A DNA stretch of 64,000 nucleotides from Ophiura sarsii (lineage: Eukaryota > Echinodermata > Ophiuroidea > Amphilepidida > Ophiuridae), in contig CM069454.1 in assembly GCA_035610835.1 (NCBI GenBank), positions 1,240,001 through 1,304,000 on the forward strand, read 5' to 3'. The notes below the pieces were generated by a model, which was given only the letters and a program-made list of their open reading frames with translations, was not told the origin of the DNA and searched no databases. Positions 44,001 through 54,900 of this stretch are shown piece by piece. Made by a program: the position numbers and the translations under genes. Position 1 is the stretch's first letter. Each line of letters opens with the position of its first letter.

Positions 44001-44244
44001 CCCCCCAATCAGAACAGTCCATACCTGGATGCGTCCGATGCTCTGCCCCATGAACCCCGCCAAGGGCTTTGCCCCGGACCCCACGCCGAAGTGGTGAATA
44101 GTTACCCTGCTGATTTTTCACCTCCTCTAGTATAGTATAGACAGCCTGGATATCTTATGAATAGCTATGAATATGCATGAATTCAAATTCATGCAAATTT
44201 GCTATATCAAATCAAGTCCACCTGGTGGCTGGCCCAAGGACTAC
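44001..44244. other. Putative intron, nothing recognised
   Basis: No exon or repeat identified beyond the tail of the 250-bp array. Confidence 0.4.
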
Positions 44245-44245
44245 A

Positions 44246-44995
44246 TCGATGAATTGTTTGCGACAAAAACATCGATGAAATGTTCGCGACAAAACCATCG
44301 ATGAAATATTCGTGATAAAACCATCGATGAAATGATCGCGGTACACTCATCGATGAAATGTTCGCGATAAAACCATCGACGAAATGATCGCGGTAAACTC
44401 ATCGATGAAATGTTCGAGATAAAACCATCGATGAAATGATCGCGGTACACTCATCGATGAAATGTTCGCGATAAAACCATCGACGAAATGATCGCGGTAA
44501 ACTCATCGATGAAATGTTCGAGATAAAACCATCGATGAAATGATCGCGGTACACTCATCGATGAAATGGTCGAGATAAAAAAATCGATGAAATGATCGCG
44601 GTACACTCATCGATGAAATGTTCGTGATAAAACCATCAACGAAATGATCGCGGTAAACTCATCGATGAAATGTTCGCGATAAAACTATCGACGAAATGAT
44701 CGTGATAAAACCATCGATGAAATTTTTCGTGATAAACACATCGGCGAAATGATCGCGGTAAACTCATCGATGAAATGTTCGTGATATAACCATCGATGAA
44801 ATTTTCGTGATAAACTCATCGATGAAATGATCGCGGTAAACTTATCGATGAAATGTTCCCGATAAAACCATCGATGAAATGCTCGTGATAAACTCATCGA
44901 TGAAATGTTCGTGATAAAACGATCGATGAAATGTTCGCGATAAAATGATCGAATTTTCTGATCTCTAATAAAAACCCAAAATGCGTTCCATATTC
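44246..44995 (-). repeat. 26-bp minisatellite, minus orientation
   Basis: About 27 units of CATCGATGAAATGTTCGCGA type, the reverse complement of the array at 39171-39937. The outer flank (44940-44995, ending AAAAACCCAAAATGCGTTCC) is the inverted copy of 39179-39225. The two loci thus form a large inverted repeat 4.3 kb apart. Two-unit (52-bp) alternation of ATGTTCG and ATGATCG is visible. Confidence 0.92.
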
Positions 44996-45091
44996 TTTTA
45001 GATGGATCCGTCGAAGCTGTTGTTGTCTGAGACACTTCAGTATTATTATTATTTGTTTGGTTATTCGTGACAAGAACAAACATATCACGCA

Positions 45092-45121
45092 TGACGTCAC
45101 AATGACGTCACAATGACGTCA
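45092..45121. promoter_or_regulatory. Three perfect TGACGTCA (CRE) sites, 11 bp apart
   Basis: TGACGTCA occurs at 45092-45099, 45103-45110 and 45114-45121, with CA/A spacers. This is the consensus CREB/ATF site. No nearby first exon is known, so function is unproven, and it could be a chance microduplication. Confidence 0.5.
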
Positions 45122-46390
45122 TAAACATGGCCTCAACATACCGTTTTATGATGTTAAATATAGGCCAACATTGAAATATTCGCCAAAAAACTCAAAATAT
45201 CGGAATTTCACCATGTTTTTCCTTATAGCTGAGGGAAATGACCTTTCTAACAACTTTTCAGGACTATGCTATTAATATTTGTTCACTTTTAAATGGCGAT
45301 CTTTAAATATGTTATGGTGGCCACCAACAATACACCCAGACTTTGACGGCTTACACTACCCCCGGGAATACAGTAGTACCCTTAATTTGGTTTCGCAACT
45401 GATCATAATCATACCAGTTGCGAACCCCCTCCTCTTTTAACTAACTACTTTAACAGGGGGTGTGTACATGTACGTATTGATAGGACGTCATAGTAAATTG
45501 CTGTAAGTATTTGAATTAGTGTTTATTTTTCAATGCAAAGATGGGGTTTTCAACGCAAAAAATCACAATATTGTAATTAATATTAAGGGTTGCCTGGAAA
45601 ATCAAATCAGAAATAACAGCCTCATAGCCGAGAGCAGCGTTCGTGACTGGTATGTCATTGTTGTTACATTTACTCAACATTTATTGTGTAAGCTTGGTCG
45701 CGTTCGCCCTCTTCGAAGTGTATACTTTTCTGCCACGTCCGAAAAGGGTAATAAAAGCGGAGCAAGCGGCGCAACGTCATTATTATTGAATTGACGCAAG
45801 AACGAACTCATCATCATGATCATGTCTAGATGTGGTAAAGCGTCACTGCAAAGTTTGGGTGATAAATCCAGGGTATTACCGACCCGATTTAAACTACTAG
45901 ACAGTCACCAAAGGCAAAAACCATACGTTAGTAGGAGTGGAGATCACAACGATTTTCGTTTGAGATAGCGGTAGTTTTCCAAGCCACTCAATTATCCAAA
46001 AGGGAAAATAATCAAGCATACGTAACGTAAAATTTACTTTACCAATCAGATCACACTACTATAGTATCCAAAAAGCTCTTTTCAGAGCCACAACAACATC
46101 AAGAGAAAGATATTGAACGACCCGACTTAGTGTATAGTTCGCCAACATAATCAATGTTGTTCCCACACCATAGTGAATGAGATGTTTTCCCTCTCAATAT
46201 TTTAAAACACTACGACATTTTTTTCTTCAAACCCATATAGAAAAATCCCGCAATTCATATATGAAAACTGAACACGTTTTAAATGACAAAACTAACTATA
46301 ATGCACCCAAAGCTGACGTCGAAAAAAATGTCGCTTTATTTTCAAAGCTGAAATAGTCGTCTCCTATTCACAAACATGACAATACCTGAG
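45122..46390. other. Putative intron, nothing recognised
   Basis: A 91-codon open frame at 45519-45794 has no domain, signal or splice context. No exon supported. Confidence 0.45.
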
Positions 46391-46625
46391 TTCTGGAACG
46401 ATTTACAATATGCGATACTGGAACGATTTCCATGTTCAGTATCACGCGATAATGGAACAATTTACATGTTCCACTATCGAGCGATACTGGAACTATTTAC
46501 ATGTTTCAGTATCGGGCGATACTGGAACATGTAAATTGTTCCAGTATACTGGAACATTTAATTTGTTACAGTATCGATCGATACAGGCAAAATGTTATGT
46601 CCCAGTACCAGTATCTGGGACCTAA
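46391..46625. repeat. Hairpin array H2, six or more 34-35-bp palindromic units
   Basis: Units read GATACTGGAACNATTTACAT then GTTCCAGTATCGNNC, each internally inverted (GATACTGGAAC/GTTCCAGTATC). Some units are flipped (46520-46560). Same unit as 38826-38940, 7.5 kb away. Confidence 0.85.
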
Positions 46626-46643
46626 ACTACACTTTTTCTGCAT

Positions 46644-46812
46644 AATTTATCAAATGTACCCATATGTTGGGTGTTTTAATGCCAATTGTTGCTTATTTGT
46701 GACATTTTTTTATTATATATTGAGCATTTTTTGTATAGCAACTATTGCTTAATTTATCAAATGTTCCCATATGTTGGGTGTTTAAATGCCAATTGTTGCT
46801 TATTTGTGACAT
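46644..46812 (+). repeat. 62-bp direct duplication
   Basis: 46644-46705 and 46750-46812 are about 94% identical (CATATGTTGGGTGTTT, AATGCCAATTGTTGCTTATT), with 44 bp between. Confidence 0.8.
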
Positions 46813-47512
46813 GACGAAATAAGCTTATTCCCATGGACGACCACAAATATTTAGATCGATCTATCACATCATCTTCTTGACAGACCAAGCTTCAAACATT
46901 TCAAATCGGACACACAAAACGCCTGTCAGATGTCACAAACTCTGATGTTGATGCGGATTCACCGTTTTATTGACTATAATTTATCCAGATCCAGAGATCT
47001 CAGCTTTTGCACGAAATGGGCTTTTTTGGACAACAGTTGCCTAAAATTCACATGTGCGTAACTTGCATCAGCTGTTGCGTGATTTTCCTCAATGCTCATG
47101 CAACAGTTGCTGAAGTGGAATATTTCTCCATTAGAATCGATGATTTAAGCAACAGTTGATCAATAAAAAACACATGAGTAAATCTTTGTTGCGGGATTGC
47201 CTGAGACAAATACTCAATCGTTGCCCTATTGAAACAATTAACGCAATATTTTAGCAACAGAATGAGTTTTGACCGGGGGTTTCCCCAACTTATTACTAAA
47301 TTGTTTGGCTCAACGTTGGGTAGTTTTTACTTTTATGCAACACCTAGATTTCTACATATGTTGAATAAAATGTAATCAACCATTTACCCAACAGATTGAT
47401 CAAAATGTATCTATTTTTGTTGTTGTAAATTCTCACAACTCGTAAAAAGTGGGTCAGCCGGGCCTGTAATACAGCGTATGTTTTGGAGTAAAAACTGCTC
47501 TAGATCTGTGGA
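46813..47512. other. Putative intron, nothing recognised
   Basis: TTGTTGCAT- and CAACAG-like motifs recur loosely. No gene supported. Confidence 0.4.
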
Positions 47513-47795
47513 TTATAATATTGCATTCTGTTCTGCCCGATTAATTCTGTATTTTCTGTTTTATATATTATATTAATATACGCCATCGAGGGAGGCATGG
47601 CAACGTCTATACAATTTCAACTAGAGCTCAGTCACCCGGCCTATTTAATCGAGATACAAGCGCTTATGAGTAGCTAGAAAGAGACTCTGGTATTTTTAGT
47701 TTAAAATTGCATTTTGCCTTGATAATTTATTGCAGACTAATAACGTCTAATATAAGATATAATATTACAAATATACATGGTAGATGATATGGCAA
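47513..47795 (+). repeat. Dispersed repeat R5, copies 2 and 3
   Basis: 47513-47610 matches 37303-37420 (ATATTGCATTCTGTTC, ATATACGCCATCGAGGGAGGCATGGCAACGTCTA). 47700-47795 is a more diverged relative (AAATTGCATTTTGCCTTGATAA, ATGATATGGCAACCTA). Confidence 0.6.
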
Positions 47796-47799
47796 CCTA

Positions 47800-47880
47800 T
47801 CTTAAACTTCAAGAGAATAAAATATAGTTCGCAGCTGTTTTGCTATAGAGAGTGTATCAGAATGATCTGTACCGAGGTAA
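47800..47880 (-). repeat. Repeat R6, copy without hairpin (empty site)
   Basis: The reverse complement reads GATCATTCTGATACACTCTC then TATAGCAAAACAGCTGCGAA. It matches 48490-48672 except that it lacks the 105-bp hairpin there, so it preserves the pre-insertion sequence. Confidence 0.8.
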
Positions 47881-48489
47881 TTTTTTTTTCTCGGTATAAA
47901 CTTTAATGATATTGTCCAAACTGTGTTCATACATATCTTGCGCAAGCGCCCAGCTTTCTTTGGCATTTTAGATGTTGAAAATCGAACATTTTTGATGGAA
48001 AATACAGACTTTTTTGTGAGTATTTGCCGAAATGATCCATTATGAAAATCTAAAAAGTCACTAACCCTTTTAAACATTAAATTATTTTAAAAATGTTATT
48101 CGCATTATTATTGCACCCTCCTCTTATTTATTAGCTTTTTGATAACAATCGATTGTTGTGTGCATAGAAAACAAAGCTTTGATTGAATAGGGCAGGATTT
48201 GTTTAGCTAGAGTTGTTTTAACCTTCCTTTATTTGGCGGGAGTTTTGAATATAACTTATGAGGTGTGGGGTTCATTGCTGGTAGTGCTAGGGAGAATAGC
48301 TGTAAAGATGAGTTATGTGAGCCAAAATATAAAATACGTTTTTCATCATTTTTCGATTATGTCTTGTAACAGCGGGAAAAAAGAGATATCTCAATGAAAT
48401 TAACAGAATAAGTAGGAAACATTGTCACCATCATATCGCAAGTGTTTAAATATGAAACACTATTTGTTTTATATTTTTTATGTATTTTT

Positions 48490-48672
48490 GAAACCCGGTA
48501 TAGATCATTCTGATACACACTGTATACGATGGTCTTATAATGTGTATAGGCTGTACCATATTCGGATTCGCGACGACCATACACGACGACACAAATATGG
48601 TACAGCCTATACATTATAAGACCATCGTATATAGCAAAACAGCTACGAGCTATATTTTTATTCTCATTCTTA
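48490..48672 (+). repeat. Repeat R6, copy with hairpin insertion
   Basis: GATCATTCTGATACACACTG (left) and TATAGCAAAACAGCTACGAG (right) are the two halves of the 47800-47880 sequence, separated by the hairpin at 48525-48629. Confidence 0.8.
48525..48629. mobile_element. 105-bp hairpin mini-element inserted at TA
   Basis: Arms 48525-48562 (TACGATGGTCTTATAATGTG...) and 48594-48629 are inverted copies with only a 2-base bulge, around a 31-nt loop. TA borders it on both sides (48523-48524, 48630-48631). The empty site at 47800-47880 has a single TA. This suggests a very short Tc1/mariner-mobilised MITE. The transcript would fold into a 37-bp stem. Confidence 0.8.
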
Positions 48673-48815
48673 TTTTAGTTTATTGGTTTATTTATCTTTT
48701 ATCATAAAAAACGCATTTTGTTAGATGTATTTATAAAATCGGTGAATCCAGAATTGTTACAAAAAAGGCCTCCTCCTCTGAGACCGCCCTATTCCATTTT
48801 AACCCTTATCTTATT

Positions 48816-48839
48816 GGGGGGGGGGGGGGGGGGGGGGGG
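48816..48839. repeat. G24 homopolymer
   Basis: 24 consecutive G. One of about 15 such tracts in the window. Confidence 0.95.
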
Positions 48840-48975
48840 TGGTGTGGCAATCAATCTCATGGGGGCGAAACACGGGACAAATCAGGACAGAAAAAGTGGT
48901 GTGTGCCGCCCCGAATCGAACCCGGTCCGCCGCGTGATCGTGCATCATGCTATTGGGGCCGGGCTCCAACAATTA

Positions 48976-50069
48976 TTTTTTTCGGAGCCTATGGTACCTT
49001 TGCGTTATCTCGCAATGAGATTTGTAAACACATATTGACACGAATCTGGCCATCATCCACGCTTTATAATTAAAATTATTGGATAAAAAAAGATTATATA
49101 GTGGCCCTTATGGTTTGACTTGATTTAGGTAGTGCTAATGAATAAGAGTACACGGTGAAAATTGCAAGAAAATTGTTCGAGCCGTTTTTAAATTATCGGC
49201 ATTTTCTACTTGATACAAATTTTACATGTAACTATATGGGAAATGTGGTCGATGAGGGCGCTATTATAGTAAATAATAATATTCAAAGCTCTATTTCTCA
49301 GAACTGGCACCAACAAATGTTCTGAAGTTTCTACACAAGATGGCCAGTACATTCAGGTATTTGAATCAGTTAAAAACAGAACTGGGCCAGCAAGTTACGG
49401 TGTTCTCAGAATAAAACGTACACATTATGTGGGATCAAACAGCCGTGCATCAAGGTACAAAAAAAATGCGCGCGCAGTGAGCGATTTTTTGGCCATTTTT
49501 GTTTAAAATGTTTATACTAAATTGCCCGTCAAGCCGTGGCAAATTGTCAATTAGATGGGAATTATTACGCTGCTGGAGAATACCGATGTACCTGGAGCCA
49601 AAGTCTGTCTTGTACAGTAATTTGTAGCGAAGTATAGGGCATTCATCTCTAACTGCAACACTAGTGTCACGCTTCATTCCCTGTATGTCTATGTAGGCCG
49701 GCAATAATTCATATTATAGTTCCATGTTATATCCATACCAACATTCGCTGATGTCTGTTCTATGCTTGGACCAAGGTACACGTATGAATAGATCCGCTCA
49801 AAAACAAGCTATATTTACACATTTATATCGATATATAATCTACTCATAAGAAACGAAACGAAGTATTTTACCCCATCGGATACATCTGGAACCCAACTTA
49901 AACTCAAATCTAATCATATTGCAGCGAAATTGGGTGAAATTCTACGGAGCGTTTAAAGTGCCATTAGATGGCTACATAATTATCTTGACAAGTCGACATA
50001 TTATCAACGTTATGTTGAGCTAGTCACATATTTTTTCTCACATTCTTGACTTAAACAGTTTTATTAGTC
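48976..50069. other. Putative intron, nothing recognised
   Basis: No exon or clear repeat identified. Confidence 0.45.
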
Positions 50070-50547
50070 GTCATGATGATATAGACTATCTTGTCAAGTT
50101 GACCTTACAAAACATATATAGATGTCGTCATGGCGAGATAGGTTAACTTGAAGAGTCAACTTCACAAAAAGTAGATGTCGTCATGGTGAGATACAATATC
50201 TCGTCGAATCGACTTTACAAAAAGTAAATGTCGTCATGGTGAGATAGATTATCTCGTCGAGTCGACTTCACAAAAAGTAGATGTTGTCATGGTGAGATAG
50301 ATTATCTTTCCAAGTTGACTTCATAAAAAGTGAATGTCGTCATGGCAATATAGACTTTCTCGTCAAGTCGACTTCACAAAAAGTATATGTCGTCATGGTG
50401 AGATAGATTATCTCGTCAAGTCGACTTCACAAAAAGTAGATGTCGTCATGGTGAGATAGAGTATCTTGCCAAGTTGACTTCTGCGAAAGATGATGTCGTT
50501 ATGGTGAGATAAAGTATCTGGACATGTTGATTTCATAAAAAGTGGAT
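50070..50547 (-). repeat. 53-bp minisatellite at the LINE 3' end, nine units
   Basis: GTCGTCATGGTGAGATAGAT-type units start at about 50070, 50124, 50177, 50230, 50283, 50336, 50389, 50442 and 50495. On the minus strand each unit reads ATGACGACATCTACTTTTTG..., and the LINE frame ends inside the array. It therefore forms the 3' tail of that element. Confidence 0.9.
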
Positions 50548-51765
50548 GTCGTGGTGGCAGGGCGTTCCAGTCTAAGATGGCATTGTAGTAAAATGACTTG
50601 GAAGCAATTCCTTTAACTCTAGGGACGATAAAATTGAAATTGCTTGACCTAGTTCGGTGGGAATGAGCACTCGTGGTTCTTATGAAATTGTGAGCAAGGT
50701 AAGGAGCACCAATACCATTAAAGATATTAAAAACGTGGTTAGGTCTTAACTGTTTTGCACGGTCCTGTGTATTTAGGAGTCTAAGTAAATTACGGTTAAA
50801 TTGATCAATGTGAGTCCTTGGAGACAATTTCAAAATGAAGCGAACTATTTTGTTTTGGGTGACTTGTAATTTGTGTCTGGCCCTGGTATTGATACCAGCA
50901 AACCATGCGGAACAGCAATAGTCAAGGTGACATTGGATCAGAGCTGCACACAGATTTTTACGCAAGGTTTGGTTAAGGTAACTAGAATGTCTATAAAGAA
51001 ATTTGATACGACCAACAACTTTCTTGACAAGATCGTCCACTAATTTGTCTCCAGAGACTGTTTGATCGATTGTTACTCCAAGGTAGTTGATGCAATCTTG
51101 GGAGGGGATGACTCTCCCATTATAATTGATGTTAAAATCAGTTGCACGTTTAAATTTTGCATGAGAACCAAACAAGATGCATTCAGTCTTACCAACATGT
51201 AGAGACAGTTGATTGTCAATAAGCCAATGATTACAAGATTCCAAATCTTTACTGAGTTCATGGGAAACAACACTGGGGTCTTTGTCCGAAACAAGGATGA
51301 CACTGTCATCAGCGTACAATAATAACTTATTGCGAACAGAGCACACCATATCGTTACTGTAACAGAGGTACAGCAGGGGACCCAGTAAACTACCTTGTGG
51401 AACTCCACAAGTAATTTTCTGAAAATCAGATGAAATGCCATCAACCGAGACAAGTTGTTGTCTGTTTGACAGATAAGATTTAAACCAACCAGGGTTGATT
51501 CCCATGAACTCAAGTTTGGAACACAAAATATCATGGTTAACGCTGTCAAAAGCCTTTTGTACATCTAGCAACAGCATGCCCACATAATTACCTTCAGAAA
51601 GTTGAGATCTTATATAATCGGTCAGATGAATGAGACATGTTTCTGTAGAGAATCCAGGGCGAAAACCAGATTGGTAATTGTATAAAATTTGCTTTTCTCT
51701 AAGGTAACTATCAATCTGGGTGAAGATGCATTTATCAAGAATTTTACCGAAACCACTAAAAACTA
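50408..51765 (-). CDS. Non-LTR retrotransposon reverse transcriptase (LINE, Jockey/CR1-like), 5'-truncated
   Basis: About 450 codons are open on the minus strand from 51765 to a stop at 50408, with no internal stops. Upstream of the usual called start (51583) the frame continues through FGKILDKCIF, YNYQSGFRPGFSTETCLIHL and SQLSEGNYVGM. Motifs in order are LLDVQKAFDSVNHDIL (palm A), GVPQGSLLGPLLYL, LLYADDSVILV (YADD catalytic Asp pair near 51305-51316), and a C-terminal DYCCSAWF and YYNAILDWNALP typical of Jockey/CR1-group ORF2. It would reverse-transcribe the element RNA at a nicked target. The 5' endonuclease is missing, cut at a (TAAAC)n stretch (51766-51787). Host-gene role none; it sits antisense in the putative intron. 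Confidence 0.9.
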
Positions 51766-51787
51766 AACTAAACTAAACTAAACTAAA

Positions 51788-51985
51788 TCCCCGCGCGTTT
51801 GGAACATTTTTTGAAGCCAGCACGAAAACAACCGCGTCTTCCCTGCATCGCGAAATGTTAAATGTCTGTCAATCAGCGGCTGAACTCAACGGCGTCTGCG
51901 GGGCTTGTATTTTTCGCTGAAGCTAAATTATTCCCCCCCCCCCCTGAGATTTGCGAGATGATTAAGAGTTTAATTTCATTAGTCT
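51788..51985. other. Spacer between LINE and satellite
   Basis: No feature beyond a C12-13 run near 51933-51945. Confidence 0.5.
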
Positions 51986-54900
51986 AAGGTAGCATGGGTA
52001 ATGAATAGGTTTGTTTAGCTAGGCTAATTTTAACCAGGCTCAAGCATTTACCTTAGCATGGGTAATGAATAGGTTTGTTTAGCTAGGCTAATTTTAACCA
52101 GGCTCAAGCATTTACCTTAGCATAGGTAATGAATAGGTTTGTTTAGCTAGGCTAATTTTAACCAGGCTCAAGCATTTACCTTAGCATGGGAAATGAATAT
52201 GTTTGTTTAGCTAGGCTAATTTTAACCAGGCTCAAGCATTTACCTTAGCATGGGTAATGAATAGGTTTGTTTAGCTAGGCTAATTTTAACCAGGCTCAAG
52301 CATTTACCTTAGCATGGGTAATGAATAGGTTTGTTTATATAGCTAGGCTAATTTTAACCAGGCTCAAGCATTTACCTTAGCATGGGTAATGAATAGGTTT
52401 GTTTAGCTAGGCTAATTTTAACCAGGCTCAAGCATTTACCTTAGCATGGGTAATGAATAGGTTTGTTTAGCTAGGCTAATTTTAACCAGGCTCAAGCATT
52501 TACCTTAGCATGGGAAATGAATAGGTTTGTTTAGCTAGGCTAATTTTAACCAGACTCAAGCATTTACCTTAGCATGGGAAATGAATAGGTTTGTTTAGCT
52601 AGGCTAATTTTAACCAGGCTCAAGCATTTACCTTAGCATGGGTAATGAATAGGTTTGTTTAGCTAGGCTAATTTTAACCAGGCTCAAGCATTTACCTTAG
52701 CATGGGTAATGAATAGGTTTGTTTAGCTAGGCTAATTTTAACCAGGCTCAAGCATTTACCTTAGCATGGGAAATGAATAGGTTTGTTTAGCTAGGCTAAT
52801 TTTAACCAGGCTCAAGCATTTACCTTAGCATGGGAAATGAATAGGTTTGTTTAGCTAGGCTAACCAGGCTCATGCATTTACCTTAGCATGGGTAATGAAT
52901 AGGTTTGTTTAGCTAGGCTAATTTTAACCAGGCTCAAGCATTTACCTTAGCATGGGAAATGAATAGGTTTGTTTAGCTAGGCTAAATTTAACCAGGCTCA
53001 AGCATTTACCTTAGCATGGGTAATGAATAGGTTTGTTTAGCTAGGCTAATTTTAACCATGCTCAAGCATTTACCTTAGCATGGGTAATGAATAGGTTTGT
53101 TTAGCTAGGCTAATTTTAACCAGGCTCAAGCATTTACCTTAGCATGGGTAATGAATAGGTTTGTTTAGCTAGGCTAATTTTAACCAGGCTCAAGCATTTA
53201 CCTTAGCATGGGTAATGAATAGGTTTGTTTAGCTAGGCTAATTTTAACCAGGCTCAAGCATTTACCTTAGCATGGGAAATGAATAGGTTTGTTTAGCTAG
53301 GCTAATTTTAACCAGGCTCAAGCATTTACCTTAGCATGGGTAATGAATAGGTTTGTTTAGCTAGGCTAATTTTAACCAGGCTCAAGCATTTACCTTAGCA
53401 TGGGTAATGAATAGGTTTGTTTAGCTAGGCTAATTTTAACCAGGCTCAAGCATTTACCTTAGCATGGGAAATGAATAGGTTTGTTTAGCTAGGCTAATTT
53501 TAACCAGGCTCAAGCATTTACCTTAGCATGGGAAATGAATAGGTTTGTTTAGCTAGGCTAATTTTAACCAGGCTCAAGCATTTACCTTAGCATGGGTAAT
53601 GAATAGGTTTGTTTAGCTAGGCTAATTTTAACCAGGCTCAAGCATTTACCTTAGCATGGGAAATGAATAGGTTTGTTTAGCTAGGCTAATTTTAACCAGG
53701 CTCAAGCATTTACCTTAGCATGGGTAATGAATAGGTTTGTTTAGCTAGGCTAATTTTAACCAGGCTCAAGCATTTACCTTAGCATGGGTAATGAATAGGT
53801 TTGTTTAGCTAGGCTAATTTTAACCAGGCTCAAGCATTTACCTTAGCATGGGTAATGAATAGGTTTGTTTAGCTAGGCTAATTTTAACCAGGCTCAAGCA
53901 TTTACCTTAGCATGGGTAATGAATAGGTTTGTTTAGCTAGGCTAATTTTAACCAGGCTCAAGCATTTACCTTAGCATGGGAAATGAATAGGTTTGTTTAG
54001 CTAGGCTAATTTTAACCAGGCTCAAGCATTTACCTTAGCATGGGAAATGAATAGGTTTGTTTAGCTAGGCTAATTTTAACCAGGCTCAAGCATTTACCTT
54101 AGCATGGGAAATGAATAGGTTTGTTTAGCTAGGCTAATTTTAACCAGGCTCAAGCATTTACCTTAGCATGGGAAATGAATAGGTTTGTTTAGCTAGGCTA
54201 ATTTTAACCAGGCTCAAGCATTTACCTTAGCATGGGTAATGAATAGGTTTGTTTAGCTAGGCTAATTTTAACCAGGCTCAAGCATTTACCTTAGCATGGG
54301 AAATGAATAGGTTTGTTTAGCTAGGCTAATTTTAACCAGGCTCAAGCATTTACCTTAGCATGGGTAATGAATAGGTTTGTTTAGCTAGGCTAATTTTAAC
54401 CAGGCTCAAGCATTTACCTTAGCATGGGTAATGAATAGGTTTGTTTAGCTAGGCTAATTTTAACCAGGCTCAAGCATTTACCTTAGCATGGGTAATGAAT
54501 AGGTTTGTTTAGCTAGGCTAATTTTAACCAGGCTCAAGCATTTACCTTAGCATGGGTAATGAATAGGTTTGTTTAGCTAGGCTAGTTTTAACCAGGCTCA
54601 AGCATTTACCTTAGCATGGGTAATGAATAGGTTTGTTTAGCTAGGCTAATTTTAACCAGGCTCAAGCATTTACCTTAGCATGGGTAATGAAAAGGTTTGT
54701 TTAGCTAGGCTAATTTTAACCAGGCTCAAGCATTTACCTTAGCATGGGTAATGAATAGGTTTGTTTAGCTAGGCTAATTTTAACCAGGCTCAAGCATTTA
54801 CCTTAGCATGGGTAATGAATAGGTTTGTTTAGCTAGGCTAATTTTAACCAGGCTCAAGCATTTACCTTAGCATGGGTAATGAATAGGTTTGTTTAGCTAG

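Noticed and set aside
45519..45794. 91-codon plus-strand frame
   Set aside because: No domain, no flanking splice sites, and unremarkable composition.
48895..48975. Minus-strand tRNA-like sequence (GGTTCGATTC at 48922-48913)
   Set aside because: Only a B-box-like motif. The T stem and acceptor do not pair and no A box was convincing.
51073..51564. 163-codon minus-strand frame
   Set aside because: Alternative frame of the LINE reverse transcriptase, with no domain of its own.
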